From contig JASANG010000038.1 of the NCBI GenBank assembly GCA_030248215.1, positions 1-64,000 on the forward strand: a stretch of 64,000 nt of DNA, written 5' to 3'. The translations under genes and the position numbers were made by a program. The stretch's first letter is position 1. Each line of letters begins with the position of its first letter. Below the pieces are notes generated by a model that saw only the letters and a list, made by a program, of their open reading frames with translations, was not told the DNA's origin and did no database searches. The DNA comes from Enoplolaimus lenunculus (Eukaryota > Nematoda > Enoplea > Enoplida > Thoracostomopsidae). Positions 33,056-44,818 of this stretch are shown one piece after another.

Positions 33056-36000
33056 ATGTCGACGCCGTGTTTACAGGTGCTGACGCTGTCAAAATTATTG
33101 AACGTACCTTTGTTTGTTTCCGGGTTTATAAGTTATACCAGATCTTAGCTCACACATGTGATAAGTTGGGTAGGCTAGGGTAGGACGGTTTTTAGTTCTG
33201 AGTTAGCAGCTGAAAATGAGGAACGTTCCCAGGAGGTTTCGAACTCGGTCGACTGAATATCAGTTCTGTGCGTTAGCCACTGAGCCACGCTGCCTCACAA
33301 TCAACTGTTAGTTTTTTGTTTTTATACCTTGCAAGAACCTCAACATACACATGCATCTTGGTTCTTTGAGGATTCATTTTGCCTCCATGCATCCGCATGT
33401 CGCAAGGCGTATAATTTCTGCAAGCTGAATTCTGCTGTTTGGTTTTAACTAAGATTTAGCTTCTATTTCCATTCAAGGTCCGATATGTTGCCCTTGTCGT
33501 AATTGTAGATCGTTTAAGTGTGTAGTGTACCAATGTACGTAGTAATTTGATGTGCTTGTAAATTGGCGTTCTGCTTATATTTTGTCTGTTTTAGTTGCTT
33601 AAAGAAAATTTGCGACAGCTACATGCACTGTTTCCGGAGCATCACGAACGATTTCAGGTTGTGAAGTAAGCAATATTGAAAAACACTCGAACAAACTGGT
33701 GATTGCGGCAATTATAATGATTTTTAGCAACGCTTTACTGATGATTCACCTCCGTCTCCGCTATATATTTTTTACAACAGTGCAAACTTGTATAACAAAC
33801 CTTAATGTTTGTTTCTTTCTGGATCTGATTTCACTGTTCATGCTTAGCTTAAATGATTATCGATACCTATGTGGATATTTTCAGAGCGACAGTTGATGAA
33901 ATATGTTGCCGTTTTGTCGGGCCGAACGGCGAAAAAATTGTGATAAACGGGAATATTATGGTTAGTTAGATCGCCCTAGATGGTTATGTTTTTAATTTTT
34001 GGCAACATTTTATTGTAGCTGCATAAATGTGTATGGTACAATTCATGTTGGTGTATAATGAATATTCACTCGGTTTGTTAATATTAGGTGAAGTAATATA
34101 GTGCGGCGTGGCCACTGATTTATTTACGTTATTAAACGTAATAAGTATTCCACCGATATTCGAAGGTTGATAGTTGAAAATTTTTAAAAATTACCGTTAT
34201 GTATCTGGAGACACTACCCAATTTCTGCTTCTTTCTGTTTACCTATTAGTTGACTTTTGAATTGGTGTAAATCGTAATAAATTTTGTCTCTCATATAGCG
34301 AATAAGGCGACGTGATGTGTTGTTTTAGGAAACATATCCAGAATGCCCACCGGTATGGTTTTCGGATTCGGAAGAAATAGCAGTTTCACAGACACTAAGT
34401 CTGTTATGTGATACAACTGGTATAAACAACATGGTATGTAATATCAGATAAAGGCTACGCTGTTATCCGTAGCGGTTTTTGTACATTTATGAACAATGGT
34501 AAAGGGTGCGAGGAATCTGAATAGATTGTTTACAAACCTCAAAAACCGATAAATGAATAGTTAGCTAATAACTAATTAGCATATTAGCTTAATTGCTTAA
34601 GTGTGTTCGAGCTTCGTTTAATACATGTAGTTCCACCGTGAACTGGTTGTATTCAGTTGACGATGGTGTTCGCTTAGTATTCTTTAAGGGTAGCGCTATA
34701 CTTTTGATTTTGATGATATTCGGTGCCGTCCTTCACACGTACGGCGCGCCATTCGTCACCCGTACAGCGCGCCGTTCGTCACCCGTACAGCGCGCCGTTC
34801 GTCACCCGTACAGCGCGCCGTTCGTTACCCGTACAGCGCGCCGTTCGTTACCCGTACAGCGCGCCGTTCGTCACCCGTACGGCGCGCCGTTCGTCACCCG
34901 TACGGTTTCGTCACCCGTACGGCTCGCCGTTCGTCATCCGTGCTGCGCGCCGTTCGTCACCCGTACGGCGCGCCGTTCGTCACCCGTACGGCGCGCCGTT
35001 CGTCACCCGTACGGCGCGCCGTTCGTCATCCGTACGGCGCGCCGTTCGTCATCCGTACGGCGCGCCGTTCGTCACCCGTACGGCGCGCCGTTCGTCACCC
35101 GTACGGCGCGCCGTTCGTCACCCGTACGGCGCGCCGTTCGTCACCCGTATGGCGCGCCGTTCGTCACCCGTACGGCGCCGTGTGTCACCCGAACGGAGCC
35201 GTTCGTCAACCGTACGGGCGCCGTCCCTTACTGCGGTATAGTATGCGAATTACTCGCGTATCATACCGTATGGTGACGAACGGCGCCGTACCGATGACGG
35301 ACGGCGCCGGACGTCATCAAATGTATAGCGCCGCTTATATTTGTCTCCTTTACTGGATCACGTTGTTCTGAGCGATTCGGTTTGTTGTGGTGTTTCAGTT
35401 GCTTCCACAAGTGTATAAGTTGGTGAATTCATTGTGTGTTGCATTTAAACTCACGCAACCGTCAGAATTGTGCAAGATAAAGCCGAAGGCAACCCAGAGC
35501 AGCAGCTCGGTAAGGAAATAAATAGTTTGTGTTTAGGCGAATGCGTTGAAACGAAATATTCGTACTTGAATGTATTTAGAATTATTTTTGGCATCCGCCA
35601 TTTCCACTGCTCCTCACAGACCGTTAAACCTTGATATTATGTGTGATGTCTTAAAATCTATTTGCTTTAAAATAAAGATTGTGCCAATTTTGGAAACTAT
35701 GACACTGCGTGTTATAGCACAGATCGCCATCAGCAGTGAATTTTTCTTGGTCTTTACCTTGAGTTGTTTGTTTTGTCTGTTTACTTAATGTAACGTTGCG
35801 GTCACCTTAGTGAATAACTGTTTAGACAAGTAATCCTACAAATAGCTGTGAGCGTACGAGCGATTTAGATGAGTCCGACGAGGATGGAGAATTTTATGAA
35901 ATGGAAGAAGAAACAGCAGCGTATGTTATATTGTAGTATACTTTATTCTTATTCAAATTGTAAACATTGCAGTTACATTCTGATTGAAAGCTACCATTTT

Positions 36001-38689
36001 CGAGGCTCGATATTGTTACTCCCATCTCGGACGAAAGTCATGCTTTCCTTTGACGTATTCTATTCCAAACAAAGCGTTGGTGTTTTGAATTTAATCCAAC
36101 TTTTCCGTTGTGATTGCACAATGTTATCGTTGTTGGATTTATGTATGCTTTTTAGAAAAGCCGATACGTCCGAGTACGCAGGCATTGATGCGTCGGGTGT
36201 GGCGTTGTTGGAAAAACTTCGCCGTCAACAACAAGCAGATCATATGCGTGGTTCAGTGTCGGGATCAATACAAGCATCTGACCGGTTGATGAAAGAGCTA
36301 CGCGATATTTATCGCTCAGACTCATATAAAGATGGTGAGTGCCAGGGTGCCAGACAAAACTGAATTAAGTAGGAATTGTAACCGGACTCGGAACTTTATA
36401 TCGGAAATAGAAGTTTTCCGACTCCATTAAAAATGTGTTTTTTCTACGCTTCCACATTTAGGCTTGTGCTCCTAAATTTTTACTAAGCATGAGCCGAAGC
36501 CTTAAAGTCATATATGGGGAAAGTGTACAAGAACCAGTTAATGGCTGGGTAATGTACATGCCTGTACAGTAGCCGTTGTCTTTGTTGTACGTCGATGTTT
36601 TGATATACCGATTGTTAAATATATGGTCACTCGAAGTTGGTAAGCGTGTTACGTTTGCATTTCAGTTGTTAATGTTCGTGAATTCTTTTGAATTTCATCA
36701 ATGCAAATGTTTTTTAATTAAAAGTTGTTGGTTTTGTTGTTTGAGGCGGGCACTGCATAATAATGGTTGTTTTTCATTTATAAGTATTGACTTTTGAATA
36801 CTTTTAGGCATTTACACAGTTGACTTGGTGAATGACAGCTTGTATGACTGGCATGTATCCATCAGAAAGTAAGCGTATTTTGAAACGTGTATTGTTAAAT
36901 AGTGCAAACAGCTGTTTAGCCATGAGCTGTTGTCGTTCTTGCCTGCTATTCAGATCGAGCTAGTTACTGAGCGTTTGAAAAGAACAACATTGCAGTTGTT
37001 GTTTGGAACTAATGAACGTGGTATTTAGGTTTCCGTTCGCTCTCTACTTGTACTTAAATACTGTCAAAGATTCATCGTGAGCTTCTTGGCGAAATAACAC
37101 CTTTAGCATTTGAATGTATTTCTTGGATGCATTCAAGTACGATTCCAAAATATAAGGTTTCATTTGTTATGTCAAACTTTTCGTTCGTTTCGTATTTGTG
37201 TCCTAATTTTTTCTGCATACTTTGTAATTCACCTGGTTAGTAAATTTTCTGTTTGCCGTCCTTCCGCTTTTTTGAAATTTATTACATTTTCTAAACGATT
37301 GACTGTTTTGCAATAACTACATTTTCTAACAGTTAAAATTTATCCATTAGGCATTGTATTGGGATTTTAACTTGACATTAGGGTAAGGTTGGCTTGGCCG
37401 TTGCCACCTGTCTAATGCATCATGAGCCTGCATTCTATAAGCGTCCAACCAGCAACCCAACACTTTACTTTTTGGGGATGAATAACTTTGGCAGATTTTA
37501 TTTCTGGTTTCAGAGTTGACCCCGATAGCCGACTGAATCAAGATCTCATTACGCTGAAGAAACGCGAGAATCAAGATCATATATTGCTTCATTTTGTGTT
37601 TAAAGTAAGTTTTGGTGAATACGTTCCGCGGTCATTTAAAGTTAGGTTTGGTTGTAGAAATCTGCTTTGAACAGTAAACGAGTGATCATCTAAGATGCAG
37701 GATTATTCGCGGCGGTTGCGAAATTGTTGACATCGCTTTATGGAAAGCCATGTGCTCTTTCAGGACAGTTTTCCCTTCGAACCGCCATTTGTTCGTGTGA
37801 TATCTCCTACAATTGAAAATGGCTTTGTACTTGGCGGTGGGGCAATATGCATGGAGCTGCTGACCAAACAGGGCTGGAGTAGTGCATATAATGTCGAATC
37901 TCTGATCTTACAAATTGCTGCTACTCTTGCGAAAGGGAACGCACGTATTCAGTTTGACAAGAAGGTGTGTATTTTGTTAGTATTAAACCAATCTTTACTT
38001 ACAGAATCTAATTATACGCTTTAATGTTTTTATAGACAAACTGAACAATCGAGCCATGTTTTAGAAAAAATAGAATGGTGTTGGAATAAACCGACAGATA
38101 CAGTTACCTGAACTTAAAGAATTTGTTTTTGTAATTGAGTAGACCTGCATTTTTAATGTAGGTGCGCATCGAGTTTATATTTTGAAACCGGAATCACATT
38201 TTGTAATGTTAATTTTGTTTCAGTGTCAATACAGCTTAGCCAAAGCTCAACAGTCTTTCAAATCACTTGTCCAGATTCATGAAAGAAGCGGTAAATTGCA
38301 TAACTCTGTCTTTTTTTGTCATTTCAATTTCGTATTGTTTTATAGGCGTACAAACAACACAAAGTTTATGGACTAACGCGTAATTTTTGCCGCGTTTGAC
38401 AAAATGTCAATATTTAAAACAAATCGTGTCACAATATTCTCAAAATGAAAGCTTAGTTTTTGTCTCTTGGCATAAATTTTCGGGCGCGCAATCTGGGGAC
38501 GAGTCCACAGTTGGTACTGTTCGCAGTAATTTTGACATGCACCCGTATACTTGTCTTAGCTCTTCAGACGATGAATGTCAAGTAAATTTGAAGCAAATTT
38601 TGGAATTAAACCAGAATTAAGATAATGTATTTTTTACGTCTATATTTTGTGTTTTAGGCTGGTATACGCCACCGAAAGAAGATGGCTGA
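33056..38689 (+). CDS. UBE2Q2: UBE2Q2-type E2 ubiquitin-conjugating enzyme, 12 exons
   Basis: E2 enzyme that accepts ubiquitin from E1 on a catalytic cysteine. Exons: 33056-33076, 33595-33665, 33885-33960, 34329-34433, 35399-35509, 35826-35920, 36156-36334, 36808-36868, 37514-37604, 37764-37964, 38224-38290, 38658-38689. They total 1110 bp (369 aa plus stop); human UBE2Q2 has 375 aa. All junctions are GT/AG and every phase agrees. The N-terminal RWD-like part includes [12 protein letters not shown] and CRFVGPNG. Next come [20 protein letters not shown] and [10 protein letters not shown]. The UBC fold has [10 protein letters not shown] and [19 protein letters not shown], with catalytic Cys about residue 299 preserved. 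The last residues are [10 protein letters not shown], the typical family ending. Exon 1 (MSTPCLQ) is short and chosen by phase, length and donor (CAG|GTGCTG), so it is the least certain part. Confidence 0.95.
33215..33300 (-). repeat. tRNA-derived SINE-like sequence in UBE2Q intron 1
   Basis: On the minus strand GCAGCGTGGCTCAGTGGCTA (A-box-like) and GAGTTCGAAACC (B-box-like), about 35 bp apart. The acceptor stem does not close. Related heads occur at 51048-51185, 51243-51363, 51997-52118 and 54271-54440. Confidence 0.6.
34688..35337. mobile_element. Family P MITE with CpG-rich 23-bp minisatellite (UBE2Q intron 4)
   Basis: Ends GGGTAGCGCTATACTTTTG and CATCAAATGTATAGCGCCGC are inverted repeats. 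Inside, 34739-35216 holds about 20 copies of a 23-bp unit built round the perfect palindrome ACGGCGCGCCGT. Because 23 is not divisible by 3, all three forward frames read the same 23-residue cycle ([20 protein letters not shown]...), producing long open frames that are not genes: they lie wholly inside an intron of a well-defined gene. A smaller relative is at 40918-41130. Confidence 0.82.
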
Positions 38690-38883
38690 GTGCGCGTATT
38701 ATGTATGGCTCGTGCCCCGGCAACATAGATACATATGTGCTTCGTTTGGTGTCTGAAATCCACGCTGTTCAGACGCTGGACATTTTGTGTACATTTTTGC
38801 CGTATATTATCCGAGCTGCGCTAATTCTATAATATTGTATATTTACGTGGATTGTCGTTTATCAGAACATATCGGTTTCATAT

Positions 38884-39213
38884 AAGGGCCATAACCGATG
38901 CCGAATCCAACTTTAGTACACCATGCTTAATAAACAGAAAGTATCCTACAGTACATCATTATATGAAGACTTAAACCCTAACGATCATAAACAATTATAA
39001 TTTTGTAAGAACTGTTCATTTCAATTAATTGTTTCAAACACAAACGCGAGAGATACCAATTTTCCGGAGCAGACATACTGATGTGCGCCCAGAAATGAAA
39101 TTGATAGCATTTCAGCTGATTGTTATGTGCAAAAAGAATCGGCAAAGACTCGGCAATTTTTTGCGGTGCCGATGCCGATACTCACGAAAAGCGCCGATTA
39201 TTGCCGAAACGTT
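38884..39213. mobile_element. Family R MITE, copy 1
   Basis: Shares with copy 2 ATGCTTAATAAACAGA, CATCATTATATGAA, TTTCAAACACAAACGC and ATGCCGATACTCACGAAAA. Its AATAAA (38929-38934) is the first polyadenylation-like signal I see downstream of the UBE2Q stop codon. Confidence 0.7.
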
Positions 39214-39574
39214 TCGGTTTAGTATAGTTATTCGCATAAAGCTAATTGGCAACGTGCGTATAAACTTGTTTGGCTAACATAAGGAAGTTGTTAGCCGGCA
39301 TTTGTGTATATTTGGTATTTTGTAATACTGCGTTTTTGTACTGTATCGCATTGTATGTTATTTTGCTGTATTAAATAATAACACAGGCGTCTTTACGCCG
39401 GGGCATGGTGACCGTGGCTCCAAATTTAGTTGGGGGTAATTCAGAATGGAAGGAACATATCAGGTTTCAATCGAATTTTAATCTTATAAATAGAGGCTTC
39501 AGCAGAATAAAGAGTGACTTTTTGATGTTTCACAGCACAGCATATCAAGGGAAATTTGTCAGCTTCCATTTTAA

Positions 39575-39919
39575 TAGGGATGTGCCGATACCAAAATTTT
39601 TGCCGATACTGATACATGCTTAATAAACAGATAGGATACTATATTACATCATTATATGAAAACTTAAACCTTAAAACGATTATAATTTTATAAGAACGGT
39701 TGGTTTCAATTTATTTTTTCAAACACAAACGCAAGAGAGATAACAGTTTTGCTGACCAGACACGTTGATATGTGCCCAGAAATGAAATTAATAGTATTCC
39801 AACTGACCTGTTATGTGCAAAAAGTATCGGCAAAGAATCAGCAATATTTTGTGCAGTGCCTATGCCGATACTCACGAAAAATGCCGATTATTGCCGATGC
39901 CGATTATTCGGCACATCCG
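39575..39919. mobile_element. Family R MITE, copy 2
   Basis: TIR TAGGGATGTGCCGATACC and complement ATTCGGCACATCC. Flanks CATTTTAA and ATTTTTAA are close to an 8-bp duplication. The AGGGATGTGCC ends fit a hAT-type MITE. A third remnant ends near 48635 (CATCGGCACATCCCTGAT). Confidence 0.72.
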
Positions 39920-40021
39920 TAATTTTTAATCGCCGTAGAACGACTGCACTATGTTAAATGATTTGTCACAGAATGCAAATAATTGTACTTTATCGTTTTT
40001 TTTGTGTTGTTGTTGTTGTTG

Positions 40022-40185
40022 TTTGGCCCCGCGATCAAGGCTGATCGTTGACAGGAGCGATCCTGTCACATGCGCGGAGATGGTGATTGTCTCGTTGCAT
40101 CGGGGAAGTAGACCACCATTTGGACCTGCGAGGCAGGAGCCGCTCGACCCACGACAAGGCGGTGATCGATTCGAGCAGTTTTTTT
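40022..40185 (+). other. GC-rich islet ending in T8
   Basis: A block of about 150 bp, clearly richer in GC than its surroundings, followed by TTTTTTTT at about 40178. GGTGATCGATTCGAG just before the T run resembles a Pol III B box. It may be a small-RNA gene or a SINE head; I could not match it to any RNA family from memory. Confidence 0.25.
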
Positions 40186-40917
40186 TTAGCAGTCATTGTT
40201 GCGCAGATTCTGCGATTTAGGAATTGAAGTATTCATTGTGGTACATATATTAAGTAGTGTTTGTGAGATGGTGCTGATCATTAATAATGTAGTGTGTTGT
40301 ATGCAAGGATCTATAAATACACCAAGGCATAATTCAAGTTAAGTTTCAGTTTTTAACATCGTGGGTTCACACCCCGTCACGTGTAAATTTTCATGAAAGA
40401 CTCTATATTGCAATAAGGATTTGTGGGTTTGCAAGTTTGGACGATGTCTTGTTCTGAGCGAATTTGTACTGTTGTGTTTTTCACAACTCGAATTTTGATT
40501 GGTTGGGCGTTGACGAATACGCTCCGGTATTGGTTAAGCGTTACGGTTTGGTTTCAATAATGCTTATGTATATATCAATTGAACAGACGAAAATCACAAC
40601 GGAATTTACATCAACTATCGTTGGTGGTGACTCGAGACTTTTGCACAAAAATCAAATACTCAACCGTGAGAAAAGTTGTTATTTTCCCATGTGTCTCGTT
40701 TCTGTGACGTGCTGCTGTCTCCCTGTTTGTATCGCGTTGTTTATTGATAATCAATAAGTTTAGCGGTGACTTTCGTACCAGTGTATCAAACAGACTCAAA
40801 AAAATAAAAACGTCAAAGTATAACAGGCATGGCCCGAGTTGGTTAATTATGGCGCTGCAAATAGACACCATACTTGATTAGAGCTGAAAATGGTCGTGTA
40901 TGTCTGGGCGTATCGAA

Positions 40918-41130
40918 TAAGGGTTGCGCTATACTTTTGTTGACGTCCGGCGCCGTCTGTCACCCGTACGGCGCTGTCCGTCCCCGTGCGGTATCATACG
41001 GAAGTAACTCGCGTACGATTAGGTATGGTGCGAACGGTGACGTACGGCGCCTTACGGATGACGGACGGTGTCGTACAGGTGATGCACAGTGATGGACGGC
41101 GCCGTACAGGTGACGGACGGCACGTACCCC
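40918..41130 (+). mobile_element. Family P MITE, small copy
   Basis: AGGGTTGCGCTATACTTTTG left end, then scattered CACCCGTACGGCGC and GACGGCGCCGTACAGGTGAC units rather than a uniform array. The right end is not clear. Confidence 0.6.
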
Positions 41131-41268
41131 CCAGTTTAAGTAATAAATTAATGTACAAAATTAATACTTTAGTTACTTTTGATTTGTGAAACACCCTTTC
41201 GCAAACTAAAGCTTGCGGCATACGTTTGAGATATATATCGAGCCATAATCTACGGCAATACCTATTCC

Positions 41269-41509
41269 GGCCAATGCAAAGAACATGGGCGGAACAGTAT
41301 TATAAGCATATTCCTAAGCCTAAACGTATGAATGAATGAGCATATTACTAAGCCTAAGCGTATGAATGAGCATATTCCTAAGCCTGAGCCTAAGCGTAAG
41401 AAGGAGTTTATTCCTAAGCCTAAGCCAATCAAAAAATAGTCAAAAGCGTAAGTTTACTCTATTGCAGTCTCACAGAAAAACGTTCCGTCCCTGATTTTTA
41501 CATGGGGCC
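41269..41509 (-). mobile_element. TTAGGC-array MITE, family B
   Basis: GGCCAATGCAAAGAACATGG left end, three TAAGCC blocks, right end CCCTGATTTTTACATGGGGCC. The 8-bp flanks are CCTATTCC and CCTATTTC. Confidence 0.87.
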
Positions 41510-41944
41510 CCTATTTCTAAAGCCCAACTTATGCGTTTTAAAATCTGAAAAGTTCGAAAACGGTGGGCTGGGCGGAAAGTGAATAACAGCCGTATGTTTT
41601 ATTTTTTGATATATATTTGTCATGTAATGGGTTGTAGCTTTTGATTATTTTTTTTACCTTTTGTCTATTTTGTGTACTAAACAGCGTGCAATGATAATAT
41701 GGTTTCTGATTATAAAATTTAAAATTAAGTTGAAAACGGATATTTTAATTGAATGTAACTGGACATTTTTGTTGTAAGGTTTATAATGTATTATAATACT
41801 GGTGTTTCGTTAGAAGTGTCCGCTAGGTCACGGATCACGCTCATGGAACCAAAAGTGTTGCATCCCCTGGGTACGGTAGATGAAGGATTCTTTAAGGAGG
41901 ACCAAAGTGGCTTAAGGTTGCTGTAGCGTGTGAAGCACAAAACC

Positions 41945-42038
41945 TTATTAGGGTAAGCAAAAAATAAGTCTAAAGCTTAAGCTTACTCTATTGCAGTCCC
42001 ACAGAAAAATGTTCCGCCCCAGATCTTTTACATGGGCC
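41945..42038 (-). mobile_element. Family B TTAGGC MITE, right half
   Basis: GCAAAAAATAAGTCTAAAGC onward to the right TIR GATCTTTTACATGGGCC; the array itself is almost gone. Confidence 0.75.
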
Positions 42039-42618
42039 AACCATAGGATACCTGTGTCTGGTGCATCTTGCATATACATTCTTGTTCAACTTGCCGTTTG
42101 AAGAAGTTTAATTCATTATGTTATAAAGTTTCGTATATATAAACGGCGATGTATTTTTGTCAAATTCCTATCAACAAATTCATGCTCTTGTGTGCTATAG
42201 CTGAATGTATATGTTTAAGTTGCAATAAATTGTCTGACAGATTTTGTGTTTTGAGTGTGTAGACTTCCACCCACCCCAAGTTCTACTTCCCAGTGATTCG
42301 TATTTTGTTCCAGAAATTGTGCGTTAACTGGAATCGCGCGTTTGGGCGATCGTGCTGGGACGTGGTCGAACGGCAGGTTTTTACAGAGCAGAAACATAAG
42401 TTCAAAGCTGTTCTAGCAAAAACGGTATTGGTCAGGATGTAGCCGGATATTGTGCTTTTAAGGTTTCCGAAACCCAGCCAATGACTTAATTTCATTTGTC
42501 ATTGAACTACACTCGCTAACGAAACCTCTGTCTGACTGAATTGCGACATCACGCTGTCACTTAAAACGAACTCTAATATAGGATAAGACGGGACCGGATA
42601 AAATCTTTTTTATATTAG
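42039..42618. other. Intergenic, nothing recognised
   Basis: No domain-bearing frame, splice-bounded exon or element ends seen. Confidence 0.4.
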
Positions 42619-43029
42619 GGTTATGTTACTATAAAGGCCGTCCCAATATCCCGGGACAGAAATAAACCCGGAGTGCACACTTGGGCGCTCCTGTTTACTT
42701 ATGCACAGGCAGATATATTTACGTAGGATATATGTATGTGTATGAATGCATATATGTATATATTAACACATATAGGCACTTGTTTACTTTCCCTCATATC
42801 TACCCCACTGGTTTCCACTGTCCCAATTGTCACATCTGTCCCCATTGTCCCATCTGTCCAAATTGTCCCATCTGTCATATCTGTCTCATCTGTCCCAACT
42901 GTCCCGCTGTCCCAATTATATTTTTTGTATGTACTCCTGATACATTGCTGTCCCGGGAAAATGGCACGGGTACTCCTGGTACATTTCTGTCCCGGGGAAA
43001 TGGGACGGCCTTTATAGGGTAACATTGGA
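42619..43029 (+). mobile_element. Family D MITE with C-rich minisatellite, copy 2
   Basis: GTTACTATAAAGGCCGTCCC and its complement are long TIRs extending into CCCGGGACAGAAA. The internal array of TGTCCCAACTGTCCC-like units (42815-42920) is shorter than in copy 1 (23761). Confidence 0.82.
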
Positions 43030-43221
43030 CATATTTCCTGGTCTGATTTACATACATAGCACAGGATCTAATTTGGGATCGGAGAAAATCCCTCCTACAT
43101 CCCGGTTTCTCTTTTATGTCCGGGTGGGTCTCTTGTATTCAAGGTACACTCTATTTGCAAACCTTGAAACAAATTTATATTTATGTTTTAAAAGAAGAAA
43201 CTAAAATTCGCTGGATCGCAC

Positions 43222-43472
43222 GTGATAATAGACATTTATGGACTCTAAACAAGGGTTTAAGGAGTCTGCCCGCTTACGGATTCTTATTAGGGATACGGAT
43301 TCCTATTAATATGGACTCAAAATGGGGACCCCCTCTTATTTATACGGATTCCTATTAATATGGACTCAAAATGGGGACCCCCTCTTATTTGGGTCACTAC
43401 AGTATGGGTCAAAAATATGTTTATTACCCGTGAAATTTTGCCCCCCCCCATTTTGAGATCCTGGATCCGCCA
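43222..43472 (+). mobile_element. Family K right part containing a family J fragment
   Basis: A J-type segment (GACATTTATGGACTCTAAAC ... GGGTCACTACAG) runs into a K-type right end (GAGATCCTGGATCCGCCACTG). The same composite occurs at 53415-53793. A 48-bp piece ending CCCCCTCTTATTT is duplicated in tandem at 43297-43391. Confidence 0.7.
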
Positions 43473-43475
43473 CTG

Positions 43476-43614
43476 TCCCCATAAAAGAATAGTTTTAGAT
43501 TCTTGATTGCATTTTTTGCTTAGGCTTAGGCTTATTAATACGCTTTTTGCAGCGCTTAGGCTTAGGCTTAGAAATACGCTTAATCCCCTGTTACGCCCTT
43601 TAAAATAACATTGG
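43476..43614 (+). mobile_element. Family C TTAGGC MITE, left end replaced
   Basis: CCATAAAAGAATAGTTTTAG, TTAGGC blocks with a TTTTTGCAGCGC spacer, right end CCCTTTAAAATAACATTGGCC. The K element abuts its left side. Confidence 0.78.
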
Positions 43615-43785
43615 CCTATAATTGTGTACTCAGACAGAACTTTAGATTTAATCCGGAAGAGATGAAACTTATTCTGTCTTTTCTAAACAAAACGTTGTTT
43701 AAATCTTTATTGTGAAATTTGTTGCGTAAAATATTTATAATTCAGGATTTTCGTGATTTCGTGCTTTGTCCGTTGTGTATTGACG

Positions 43786-43976
43786 CAGTGCCGGAGCAAG
43801 CAGGGGTGGGGGTTTCTCCGCAAATGCCACGGTGGGGGCCGCCAAACTCGCGAGCGAGAAGCCAGACGCATTTTAAAACTTAGCGGTTTTTGTTTCAACC
43901 GGTTATTGTGGGGGCCCCTTTAGGGGTGGGTGCTACCCAAAGGCGGGGTATGGGGGTGGCTGCTCCGGCCTTGTAT
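43786..43976 (+). mobile_element. Family L MITE
   Basis: CAGTGCCGGAGCAAGCAGGG and GTGGCTGCTCCGGCCTTG ends; GGCAAACTCGCGAGCGAG-like and CAACCGGTTATTGTGGGGG motifs inside, as in 15756-15954. Confidence 0.75.
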
Positions 43977-44458
43977 GGACGCGATTGTTATATTTGTTTA
44001 GTTTGTATTTTTTCTACATCTCTCTTTCCATTGACTTTAGCGTGGGAACGGAAAAATTTCCGCAGCTTAAAAATTGAAAATTCTCTGGTGAAGCGATCCT
44101 TTTGTTTTCATTTAGAAATTTTAAGCTTCGCTCCTAATCCCTTATACAGTCAGAAACTCGCAAATTAAATACTTTATTTCAAATTTTCACGGTAGTTTTA
44201 AGTTTAGGGCCGTTTTCGGTTTTGATTATTTATTTTCCATCATTGGTTTAAATGTTTATATAAAATTTGTTGCATATTTGAGCTTTTTATGACTTCCTTG
44301 ATCTTTGCGCATCCAAACTTTATAATTTCAGAAAAGTCTGAGTTTTAGAAGTCCTAAAGTCCCGTCGCAAAGCCGTTTTTTCACAGAATGAAAATTTTCA
44401 AAAATTGATTTATCTTTCTGCGACAATGGCGACGCTGATTCCGAATGTTACCTGTTTC

Positions 44459-44624
44459 GGCCAATGTTACTTTTAGGGGCGTATATACCAGTCGGTTAAA
44501 CGTATTCCTAAGCCTAAGCCTAAACCTAAATATAAGGCTAAGCAAAAAATTGTAATCTAGAATCTAAATCCATTGTTTCATAGACTCACAAGAAACCTGT
44601 ACGCCCCTTAAAGTAACATGGGCC
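44459..44624 (-). mobile_element. TTAGGC-array MITE, family C
   Basis: GGCCAATGTTACTTTTAGGG left end, one TAAGCC block, AATTGTAATCTAGAATCTAA, right end CCCCTTAAAGTAACATGGGCC. No obvious target-site duplication. Confidence 0.85.
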
Positions 44625-44667
44625 TTCAGTGTAGTGTTTTGTTTGCTTGTTTCGAGCTAAAAAGTAT

Positions 44668-44818
44668 CCCCGTAGCCAGCTCACCTTGCTAGGGGTGCAA
44701 AAAGTTTTTCAGGAGGGGTATTCAAGGGTTTCCAATGAGTTACAAGCAAGGTTGAAACTTTCTACGGGGACCCAAAATTTTCCAGGTACCTGAGCCCCAC
44801 CCCCCTTGGCTACGGGCC
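44668..44818 (+). mobile_element. Family M MITE
   Basis: CCCGTAGCCAGCTCACCTTG left end and CCCTTGGCTACGGGCCC right end; GAGTTACAAGCAAGGTTGAA inside. Confidence 0.72.
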
